Of a stretch of 64,000 nucleotides of DNA, positions 45,834 to 53,246 are shown in pieces. The notes under the pieces are model-generated. The model was not told where the DNA came from. It worked only from the letters and a program-made list of their open reading frames with translations, and did no database searches. Source of the DNA: Edaphobacter dinghuensis (GTDB lineage: Bacteria; Acidobacteriota; Terriglobia; Terriglobales; Acidobacteriaceae); the NCBI RefSeq assembly GCF_014640335.1, contig NZ_BMGT01000004.1, positions 248,001 to 312,000 on the forward strand. The letters are read 5' to 3'. Each line of letters begins with the position of its first letter. Position 1 is the stretch's first letter. A program made the position numbers and the translations under genes.

Positions 45834-47981
45834 ATGGATCGCCGCGACTTTCTGAAGGGAATGACTATCGCTTCCATTAGCCCGCTTGCTGCTCATGCAA
45901 GCGCACTGGAGGCTCAATCGCAGGAGACGGTGAATACCGTATATGTCGTTTCCAAATGTCATCTCGATATCGGCTTTACGGACATCGAGCGAAATATTTT
46001 ACTGACGTATTTTGATGACTATCTTCCGCGCGCAATGGACCTGGCAGCAACTTTCCGCAACTCACAGGGAGAAGAGCGTTATGTATGGACGATTGCGTCA
46101 TGGATGATTTATCAGTACCTGGAGCAGGCATCGACGAAAGATCGCAAGCGAATGGAAGATGCCATCCTGGCCGGTGACATCGCCTGGCATGCGATGCCAT
46201 TTACATGGCAGTCGGAGATGTTGGACCGCTCCTTGATCTCATCTGCATTGAAGATCTCTGCTGTCCTTGATCAGAGGTTCGGTAAAAAAACAATTGCGGG
46301 CAAATTAACTGATGTGCCAAGCCATACCCGCGGGTTGATTGCTCCTGTAGTAGAAGCGGGCGTTGAGTTTTTGGATATTGGCGACAATCCAGGATGCAGA
46401 GCTCCTGATGTGCCTTTCCTTCCTGCGAGTGGCACGGCTGCTCGTTCAGCAACGGAGGGTGCCGAACCGCTGGAGCCTCACTGCCACTTGTTCAATTGGC
46501 GCAATCCAGAAGGGCAGCAGGTCATGGTGCTTTATCATCCGCTGGGATATGGCGGTACGGTGGCAGTTCCAGGAACGGACATCGCAGTTTCAATCCGAGT
46601 TGCGATCGACAACTCCGGTCCTCATACTGCACAGCAGGTGAAAGAGTATTACGCAGCCTTACGTAGCCGCTTCCCCGGAGCGAGAATTGTTGCCACGAAT
46701 CTGAGTACGGTTGCCACTGCGCTGCGTAAGGTGCGCGATCGTCTGCCAGTCGTTACGCAGGATATAGGAGACACCTGGATTTATGGCCCGGCGAGCGATC
46801 CGGGCAAGGTTGCGCGGTATCGCGAGCTATGCCGCTTGCGGCAGGAATGGCTGACCGCGGGACGACTCCATGCTGGAGATGCGGTGGACATGGCATTTAC
46901 GTCTAGATTGATCCTGATGCCCGAACATAATTGGGGACTCTCTACAGGGCAGTATCTGAAGAACCCAGAGATCTATAACGTCAGTCAGCTTCGCAAAGCG
47001 AGGATTGAAAAACCTGAATTTCAAAAGATGGACGATGAGTGGGGTGCTAAGCGGCGCAACGTGGATATTGCGGTCCTGACACTTCCTTCTGCACTGCAGC
47101 AAGAGGCAAACTCCAGACTGGAGACTCTCAAGCCCAGTCTTCCTGATCGGCAGTCGCTAAATGAGTTCAACCCTGCGAGTAATCTCCAGACATCAAATTT
47201 TGATGTCTCTCTCGATCCTGCGCATGGGGCGATCGTAAAGCTGAGAGACAGGAAGACTGGTCGTGAATGGGCATCCTCAGAGCATCCGCTCGCTCTTTTC
47301 AGATATCAGACATTTACAAGCGCGGACTTTGCTCGTTTCAATGCCCAATACAATACTCAGGAATTTGCCTACAATGATTTTGGCAAGCCGGGGATGAATC
47401 AGTATCGTGCCGAGAGCAAAACTTGGGAACCGGAATTGCAGCAGTGTAGAGCTGGAGAGGATGCCAAGGGGCACCGTATCGTTGTAGACCTGCAGATGCC
47501 GAAGCCTGATCCATCGTTAGTAGATTTAATTGGCTGGCCAGAACATTCGACGGTCGAACTGTCGTTTCCCTCCGACGAGCGTGCTGTGTACATCACCTTA
47601 CAATGTTTTCGAAAGCGCCCCAACCGCATGGCAGAGGCGATGTGGTTTTCCTTCTCGCCGAATGCTCCTGACCCCAATGGATGGCAGTTTGAAAAGGTGA
47701 ATCAGTCGATATCGCCGCTGGATGTAATCGAAAACGGCAATCGCCACTTACATGCGGTTACAAAAGACGTTAGCTATCGCGATGAAAAGGGAAGTTTCAC
47801 GCTGGAAACGCTGGATGCACCCCTTGTGGCTCCCGGCCAGAGATCGCTGTTGGACTTTAATAACAAACAGCCGGACATGCGCGAGGGCGTGCATGTAAAT
47901 CTCTACAACAATCTTTGGGGCACCGCCTTTCCGCAGTGGTACGGAAGTGACATGCGGTTTCGTTTTGTAATTAGGCTGTGA
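45834..47981 (+). CDS. Tat-exported DUF5054-type protein, GH38-related
   Basis: 715 residues beginning MDRRDFLKGMTIASIS, a clear twin-arginine signal. The rest matches the DUF5054 style of GH38-related proteins. Three active-site segments are shared with the alpha-mannosidase at 38267: SKCHLDIGFTD (His43, Asp45), LTDVPSHTRGL (Asp160), and PEHNWGLSTG (His365). These fit zinc ligands plus catalytic nucleophile, so a glycosidase acting on mannosides or similar sugars is predicted; this is not an established function of the family. AGGAGA precedes ATG 45834, and operator copy 3 lies just upstream. A strong hairpin ends the gene. Confidence 0.82.
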   Translation: MDRRDFLKGMTIASISPLAAHASALEAQSQETVNTVYVVSKCHLDIGFTDIERNILLTYFDDYLPRAMDLAATFRNSQGEERYVWTIASWMIYQYLEQASTKDRKRMEDAILAGDIAWHAMPFTWQSEMLDRSLISSALKISAVLDQRFGKKTIAGKLTDVPSHTRGLIAPVVEAGVEFLDIGDNPGCRAPDVPFLPASGTAARSATEGAEPLEPHCHLFNWRNPEGQQVMVLYHPLGYGGTVAVPGTDIAVSIRVAIDNSGPHTAQQVKEYYAALRSRFPGARIVATNLSTVATALRKVRDRLPVVTQDIGDTWIYGPASDPGKVARYRELCRLRQEWLTAGRLHAGDAVDMAFTSRLILMPEHNWGLSTGQYLKNPEIYNVSQLRKARIEKPEFQKMDDEWGAKRRNVDIAVLTLPSALQQEANSRLETLKPSLPDRQSLNEFNPASNLQTSNFDVSLDPAHGAIVKLRDRKTGREWASSEHPLALFRYQTFTSADFARFNAQYNTQEFAYNDFGKPGMNQYRAESKTWEPELQQCRAGEDAKGHRIVVDLQMPKPDPSLVDLIGWPEHSTVELSFPSDERAVYITLQCFRKRPNRMAEAMWFSFSPNAPDPNGWQFEKVNQSISPLDVIENGNRHLHAVTKDVSYRDEKGSFTLETLDAPLVAPGQRSLLDFNNKQPDMREGVHVNLYNNLWGTAFPQWYGSDMRFRFVIRL

Positions 47982-48013
47982 CCTGGGTGGACTGCAGATA
48001 GGACAAAACAACG

Positions 48014-48045
48014 CTCTTCGGTACATTCATGAATGCACCGAAGAG
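48014..48045. terminator. bidirectional terminator hairpin
   Basis: A near-perfect inverted repeat of 16 pairs with one mismatch (CTCTTCGGT... / ...ACCGAAGAG). It lies between the convergent DUF5054-type and RhaT-like genes. T-runs follow on both sides (TCTTT on +, TTGTTTT on -). Confidence 0.75.
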
Positions 48046-48055
48046 TCTTTACTGT

Positions 48056-49084
48056 CTACCGATAGTAATTGCCGATGCATATTAGGACCATCGACGAAAG
48101 CAGGCATGCGAGGCTTCCGGTAAGCGCTGTCCATGCGCTTGTGCCAGCCTGCTTCCACTCGCCTTGAAACAGGCCGGCAGCAGTAGAGCTCAGAACAATC
48201 ATGCCGACGAATAGGGCCCAACCAACCGAAGAGCCTAAAGCTCCAAGCAGCGAAGGGGAGATTGCCATCCCCCAAAGTGCGACGCTCGCTGAGTAGAGAA
48301 TCGCCATTGCAAGAACAAGTCCCCAGTAAAGATAACTACGATTTATCTTGTAATGACGGCAGGTGCGATTCTTCCATAAGAGGTATATACAGTAGCCGCA
48401 ATTTGGAATTGCTCCTCCAAAAAGAATCAGGGACAGTACGGCATTCGATGCTCCAACCGAGGATGCGCTGCCATAGTGAATCGCAGAGTCGAAAAGACGA
48501 TGTTCCCAGGGCATTGCCATCGCAACAGGCAAAAATCCGGAAAGTATTCCTCCGAGCACCGCCAGGATTGAACCCAAGATACGTTTTGAGGGAGCCTGAG
48601 ATACATCCACCTGAGTTTTTCTGTTCCATTTGCCGGCTAGAAATCCTAAAACGACAGAGAGAGTTGAAAGTGCTACGCCAGCGAGAACAAGCCAGTCACC
48701 TGTCGAGCCCAGCAGAGAACGGTTGAACAACAGCCGAGGGACCAGAATGCCGACAGCATTCATGGATCCGACAAGCAGGGCAAAACTCAAGGTAAGACCG
48801 GCGTAGACGATAGAGATGCCAAATAATAGTGATCCTGTATAAACGAGCACACCACAGGCTATTGCTGCAGCCATGTCAGCAAGATGCGCATGCCGACATG
48901 CAAGCAGGAGCTGAGGCACGGTATACCAGGCGATGATTCCAGGAAAGAGCGCGAGAGATAAAAAGCTAAATGGGAGCCAGTTGTTTTCCCACGCCCATAC
49001 CTTGTTAGCTTTCATCGGCAGTGGAAACAATCCGTTCATCACCCCGGCGATAGAAGCAATTGCAATCCCGGCGCTGATATTCAC
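48056..49084 (-). CDS. RhaT-like sugar:H+ symporter (DMT superfamily)
   Basis: A 343-residue membrane protein with about 10 TM helices. IASIAGVMNGLFPLPMKANKVWAWENNWLPF is the signature N-terminus of L-rhamnose-proton symporter family proteins, and the length equals that of RhaT (~344). GTG at 49084 overlaps the UxuA TGA (GTGA), which sets the start; a longer reading from 49192 would overlap uxuA by 112 bases. It is the last gene of the operon. Members transport L-rhamnose or related sugars; in a mannonate-dehydratase operon it may carry the pathway's sugar or sugar acid. Confidence 0.85.
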   Translation of the reverse strand: MNISAGIAIASIAGVMNGLFPLPMKANKVWAWENNWLPFSFLSLALFPGIIAWYTVPQLLLACRHAHLADMAAAIACGVLVYTGSLLFGISIVYAGLTLSFALLVGSMNAVGILVPRLLFNRSLLGSTGDWLVLAGVALSTLSVVLGFLAGKWNRKTQVDVSQAPSKRILGSILAVLGGILSGFLPVAMAMPWEHRLFDSAIHYGSASSVGASNAVLSLILFGGAIPNCGYCIYLLWKNRTCRHYKINRSYLYWGLVLAMAILYSASVALWGMAISPSLLGALGSSVGWALFVGMIVLSSTAAGLFQGEWKQAGTSAWTALTGSLACLLSSMVLICIGNYYR

Positions 49085-50184
49085 TGGTTTGTTCCTGGCC
49101 GATGAGAGAGATGTTCTCTTTCGAGATTCATAAGCGCCGCGCGCATGAATCCCAGTGTGTGCGCCATGCCGGCATGCCAGGGAGCAGTACAACTCATCTG
49201 CGGAGTGTGGTCGGGAATAAGAACGCCATCAAATCCGTTGTGATCGAGGATGGACAGGATCCTGAGCATATCGATATCGCCGTCGTCGATAAAGGCTTCT
49301 TTGTAATTTGGAACCTTGCCGCGAACATTGCGGAAATGAATGTAAGCGATGCGATGCTGCTTGCTATATCGATCAACAGTGCTATAGATATCACCTTCGC
49401 TCATTTCAGCAAGCGTTCCCAGGCAAAACTCAAGGCCGTTTCTGGAGCTGTGATTGATGTCTATCAACCTTTGATACATATCTGGTTGATAGACCAATCT
49501 AGGCTGCTGACGCATCGTTGGCAGAGGCGGATCATCGGGATGGGCGGCAAGCGTTACGCCGGCTTCTTCCGCAACAGGAAGAACCTCTTCGAGAAATCGC
49601 TCGAGTCTCGTCCATAGTTCTTCGTGTGAAATAGAGGTAAGTGTGCCCGCGGGAGCATGCTGATCGTAAATCATGTTCCAGACCATGCCGTTTGGAATGG
49701 GTGTCTCGACAGGTCCATCGAGACCCACAGACACGGCACCACCTCTTGCGAATGGTCCCTGGATACGTCCGCAGACACCGGCCAGACTGAAGTTATAGCC
49801 GAGGATCGGGATTCCGGCTTCTCCCATTCGGCGAATGATGGTTTTGACATTCTCAATATGAGCAGCCCGCTTGGGGCCGTCGAGCAAAATATCGTGCCAA
49901 TGGGCTGGGTCGAGGTTTTCGATTGCTTCAAGGCGAAGCCCGAAAGCTTCTATCTCGGTCTTTAAGCCGCTAAGCTCTTTTTGTGTCCAGATATGCTCCG
50001 GATCTCCGGCGATTCCCCACGGGCTATCTTTTCCACCTGTAGGTTGATTGTTGGCCGGGTTAGAAGCACCGCCCTTGAAGTAATCAACCAAGTGGACGAC
50101 GACGTGAGTACATCCTGCCTGAGCAGCGAAGGCATAGTGCTCGGGGGTTAACATGTGGCGATATAAGCCAAGACCAAGTTTCAT
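49081..50184 (-). CDS. uxuA: D-mannonate dehydratase (UxuA family)
   Basis: A TIM-barrel metalloenzyme that dehydrates D-mannonate to 2-keto-3-deoxygluconate. Recognisable blocks are TLAAHPDDPPLPT, GLEFCLGTLAEM, IAYIHFRNVRGKVPNYKEAFIDDGDIDM and GVLIPDHTPQM, matching the UxuA family and covering its metal ligands. The length of 367 is in the lower part of the family range. It starts 9 bases after the SDR stop and overlaps the RhaT-like start. Together with the SDR it fits the fructuronate/mannonate part of hexuronate degradation, although uxaC, kdgK and kdgA are not in the window. Confidence 0.9.
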   Translation of the reverse strand: MKLGLGLYRHMLTPEHYAFAAQAGCTHVVVHLVDYFKGGASNPANNQPTGGKDSPWGIAGDPEHIWTQKELSGLKTEIEAFGLRLEAIENLDPAHWHDILLDGPKRAAHIENVKTIIRRMGEAGIPILGYNFSLAGVCGRIQGPFARGGAVSVGLDGPVETPIPNGMVWNMIYDQHAPAGTLTSISHEELWTRLERFLEEVLPVAEEAGVTLAAHPDDPPLPTMRQQPRLVYQPDMYQRLIDINHSSRNGLEFCLGTLAEMSEGDIYSTVDRYSKQHRIAYIHFRNVRGKVPNYKEAFIDDGDIDMLRILSILDHNGFDGVLIPDHTPQMSCTAPWHAGMAHTLGFMRAALMNLEREHLSHRPGTNQ

Positions 50185-50193
50185 ATCTAGGAA

Positions 50194-50970
50194 TCATCCA
50201 ATCTTCGGGATGCTGACGCCGAAATCTACTCGGAGTATCTGACCCGTTATCTCCCCTGCCATCTCGGAGCAGAGGAATACAAATGCATCCGCAATTGCTT
50301 CTGGCGAATTGCGCTTTCCCATCGGAGCAACGCGAAGTACGAATTCTCGATACTCCTGGTCCTCTTCAAAGACCTTGAGCGAACTACCTGCAGCCACATT
50401 CCCCGGAGAGATCGCGTTGACCCGTATGCCCGCCGGGGCATATTCAAGGGCGAGGCAGCGGGTAAGGTGCTCTAATGCAGCCTTTGCTGTAGCGTAGGCC
50501 GGTATCCGGGTATGTGGAATTTGTGCCACATAGGACGAAGTGAAGATCAGGTGGCCGGTAACTTTGCGGCGCACCCATTGCGCAAGGAAAGCGCGCGCCA
50601 GATAAGTTTGTGCAAAATAATTGAACTTGAAGATGCGATCAAAGTCAGCTTCTGCTGTTTCGGCGAACGGATGAAGTCCACATCCTCCAGCATGGCCCAA
50701 AACAGTGTCCAGGTTTGAGTAGCGACCCATCATGTCATGGACGATTGCTTCTACTTCAGATGAATTTGTTACATCCATCTGGTGATAGACGTACCTTGAA
50801 GGGTGAAGCTTCCAACTCTCGATTACAGAAAGAGCCTCTGCATTGGATTTTGCGTCAGTGAGAATAAGAAAGGCGCCGGCTTCTTCGAGCTTGCGGACGA
50901 TATGTTCGGCAATCGCACCAAGAGCGCCTGTAATCAGGATGGATTTTTGCCGCAGGTCGATGTTGATCAT
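50194..50970 (-). CDS. SDR oxidoreductase, possible mannonate/fructuronate oxidoreductase
   Basis: A classical short-chain dehydrogenase of 258 residues. The Rossmann motif ILITGALGAIAEHIV is a variant of TGxxxGxG; LGHAGGCG takes the NNAG position; the catalytic Ser lies in LIFTSSYVAQ and Tyr-x3-Lys in AYATAKAALEHL. ISPGNV and a C-terminal GQILRVDFGVS complete the fold. In Bacillus-type hexuronate operons an SDR (UxuB/YjmF) reduces fructuronate to mannonate beside UxuA, so that role is plausible here; oxidation of mannose is an alternative. ATG at 50970 has AAGGTG 6 bases upstream. Confidence 0.85.
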   Translation of the reverse strand: MINIDLRQKSILITGALGAIAEHIVRKLEEAGAFLILTDAKSNAEALSVIESWKLHPSRYVYHQMDVTNSSEVEAIVHDMMGRYSNLDTVLGHAGGCGLHPFAETAEADFDRIFKFNYFAQTYLARAFLAQWVRRKVTGHLIFTSSYVAQIPHTRIPAYATAKAALEHLTRCLALEYAPAGIRVNAISPGNVAAGSSLKVFEEDQEYREFVLRVAPMGKRNSPEAIADAFVFLCSEMAGEITGQILRVDFGVSIPKIG

Positions 50971-51080
50971 GAGATTCACCTTGCTGTTGTACTGAGAATT
51001 TCAGTGCTCCACTGTAATCGCGTCTTTAATGTCCGCAGAGTAATGGAGAACTATTCCGTCCAAACCCAATCGAGAGCCCT

Positions 51081-51773
51081 TCACATAATTCCGTGTTCGG
51101 AATATGCGGCAACTGCACTTAGTCCAGCTTCAAGGGATTTCTTGACCAACTTTTCGCCACGAGCTTTTTCAAGAGCCTTGCTGAAGACTTCTCGCTCTGC
51201 TTCCTTCGGAACAATGCAAACGCCATCAATATCGCCAAAGATAATATCGCCTGGGTGAATCCTGACAGCTCCTATCTCAATAGGCACTCGGAAATCGTGC
51301 ACCTTATAGCGAGGGGCAGAGTCCTGACCGTAGGAGCCATAGCCAAAGGTCGGAAAATTCATTCGAATCAATCCCTTTGTGTCCCGGTAATAGCCGTCTA
51401 AAACCGCTCCTCTTGCTCCCAGTTTTGTGGCTCGGGTCGCCATCATTTCACCCCATGTGGCATTTCTCGGAGCAGATCCGGTGCAGATATAGACTTCGCC
51501 TTTTTGCAAATCATCGACGGCCTCAAGCATCAGTCCGAAAGGCTTTTCCATTAGCCGGTTTGCTGAGCCCGGAGATGACTCCTCAAAGACGTTTCCGCCT
51601 AAGACGGGCATCGCGCGGCCTATAACAATCGCCTCATTGAGGATGGGCCTGATTTGAGGAGGGAGAAATTGATGGAAGAGGCAGAGTTTGTCCATGATGT
51701 CGCCGACGACACAAGTAAACAATTCACGTTCTGCAAGCGTAAAAAGTTCGTCATCTGTACTCCAAGCAGTCAT
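51081..51773 (-). CDS. RraA-like family protein (HMG aldolase-type)
   Basis: A 231-residue protein of the RraA/4-hydroxy-4-methyl-2-oxoglutarate aldolase superfamily. VVGDIMDKLCLFHQFLPPQIRPI is the N-terminal signature and GARGAVLDGYYRDTKGL holds the Arg-Asp of the active site. GDIIFGDIDGVCIVPKEAE is the conserved metal/phosphate-side motif. Homologues in sugar-acid operons are thought to be aldolases or dehydratases. ATG at 51773 has AAGGAG about 6 bases upstream. It is the first gene of the uxuA operon and carries operator copy 4 in its leader. Confidence 0.85.
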   Translation of the reverse strand: MTAWSTDDELFTLAERELFTCVVGDIMDKLCLFHQFLPPQIRPILNEAIVIGRAMPVLGGNVFEESSPGSANRLMEKPFGLMLEAVDDLQKGEVYICTGSAPRNATWGEMMATRATKLGARGAVLDGYYRDTKGLIRMNFPTFGYGSYGQDSAPRYKVHDFRVPIEIGAVRIHPGDIIFGDIDGVCIVPKEAEREVFSKALEKARGEKLVKKSLEAGLSAVAAYSEHGIM

Positions 51774-51838
51774 GTGCTCTCCTTGCTTGCCTATGGTCAG
51801 AAAAAGAAGCAAAGCTATAGCTATACTTTTTCGATAAT

Positions 51839-51853
51839 GGCATACTGTATACA
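51839..51853 (-). promoter_or_regulatory. GntR/FCD-type operator, copy 4 (UxuA operon / ROK kinase)
   Basis: On the minus strand TGTATACAGTATGCC, 14 of 15 positions identical to copies 1 and 3. It lies 65 bases before the RraA-like start, in the region divergent with the ROK kinase, so it could control both directions. The rest of the 280-base region is AT-rich; a TTAAATCATTTAATGTGATC element at 51899-51918 resembles one near the TonB promoter. Confidence 0.72.
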
Positions 51854-52053
51854 ATATGTCAAAATATAAAATCTCAAATTATGATTCTATAAAGCATATT
51901 AAATCATTTAATGTGATCTTATCTTCATAATAGAGGTTGCTTGGCATGCTTGAGGACTTGCAGATGTAGAAACCGGTAATGAGCGTAAGAGTACGTGCGG
52001 CTATGACGGTTACGAATCGGCGAAGTGCATGAGGGGCCAGACGGGAAATCTTA

Positions 52054-53028
52054 ATGCTTGCTTTATCTCTTGATATGGGTGGAACACATATTGGTTGCGC
52101 GGTGGTGCGCGACCAGAAGATACTTGCCTGCTCCTCGCTTGCAACCGAGAGTGCTAAGGGGCTCGGTTCCATACTTCCCCTGATTGCACAGACCTTGCAG
52201 CGTCTTCTAGACGAGTCCGGAGAGAATCTGGATGCGTGCTCTGGTCTCGCTGTCGGCTTTCCGGGAATCATCGATGCTCGAACCAACTGCATCCTTTCCA
52301 CGTTGAAGAAGTATGAGGACGCGAAGGAGTTGGATCTCGCTGTATGGAGCAAAGAGGTTCTTGGTTTATCTCTGCGTATGGAGAACGACGCACGCATGGC
52401 TCTGCTCGGAGAGCAATTTGCGGGAAGCGCTCAAGGGCTAAACGATGTGGTCATGATGACACTGGGGACAGGCATTGGTGGAGCAGTGATGATTCATGGC
52501 AGGCTGTTGCGCGGTGCACATGCACAGGCTGCCTGTCTCGGCGGCCATTTGCCGGTTCATTACCGGGGACGGCTTTGCAAGTGCGGCAATATCGGCTGTG
52601 CCGAGGCGGAAGCGTCCGGTTGGGCTTTACCGGGAATTATTCGGGAGCATCCAGCGTTTGCAACCAGCCTCCTTGCCCTGGAGCCGGAGCTGAACTTTCG
52701 TCAGCTCTTTGATATGGCTAACCGGGGAGATCGGGTTGCCTTGGATGTACGGCAGCACTGCCTGGAGGTTTGGGCTGCGAACACAGTGGCATTAATTCAC
52801 GCTTACGATCCCGAAGTTGTGATCATGGGAGGTGGAGTCTTGGGCGGCGCGGACGTCATATTGCCTTTCGTGCAGAACCACGTCAACAAGCATGCTTGGG
52901 CTGCATGGGGAACGCCTGTCATACGTGCCGCGGAGCTTGGCGAGAATGCCGCTCTTCTGGGGGCAGTTCCGCTGCTGGCGGAAGAACGCTCATGTGATGA
53001 GAAAGCTACCGCGACTGTAAGGGCATAG
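52054..53028 (+). CDS. ROK family sugar kinase
   Basis: 324 residues with the ASKHA fold. The ATP phosphate-binding motif LSLDMGGTHIGCAVV opens the protein, ENDARMALLGEQ holds the catalytic Asp region, and MMTLGTGIGGAVMIHG follows. The ROK zinc motif reads GRLCKCGNIGCAEAEAS. MGGGVLGGADVILP is the C-terminal signature. It phosphorylates a hexose such as glucose, mannose, fructose or an N-acetyl hexosamine. Divergent from the RraA-uxuA operon and in a mannosidase block, mannose is a reasonable substrate and would feed the mannose-6-phosphate-isomerase-like enzyme; that is inference. Confidence 0.9.
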   Translation: MLALSLDMGGTHIGCAVVRDQKILACSSLATESAKGLGSILPLIAQTLQRLLDESGENLDACSGLAVGFPGIIDARTNCILSTLKKYEDAKELDLAVWSKEVLGLSLRMENDARMALLGEQFAGSAQGLNDVVMMTLGTGIGGAVMIHGRLLRGAHAQAACLGGHLPVHYRGRLCKCGNIGCAEAEASGWALPGIIREHPAFATSLLALEPELNFRQLFDMANRGDRVALDVRQHCLEVWAANTVALIHAYDPEVVIMGGGVLGGADVILPFVQNHVNKHAWAAWGTPVIRAAELGENAALLGAVPLLAEERSCDEKATATVRA

Positions 53029-53246
53029 TCGCCTCTCTTTTTTACAGAATCTTCCCTTATTTCCTATCTCATCCACATAGCTGATCGATCATTGTGTCTT
53101 TGAATGTTGGTGCTGGCTAAGAGCCATATCTCATGGAATACATCATCGAGATACGACCCGGTGCCGAAAGCTCAGAGCGTATTCGAACTCGCGAAATGAG
53201 GCATGGTTACATCTTATAGTTCAAGACTTTACACCTGATCAGGTAC

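Noticed and set aside
49085-49192. Longer N-terminus for the RhaT-like transporter
   Set aside because: It would overlap uxuA by 112 bases and add a hydrophilic tail that RhaT does not have; GTG at 49084 overlapping the uxuA stop explains the start better.
51879-52397. 172-codon minus-strand frame beside the ROK kinase
   Set aside because: It lies mostly antisense to the well-supported kinase gene and shows no recognisable domain.
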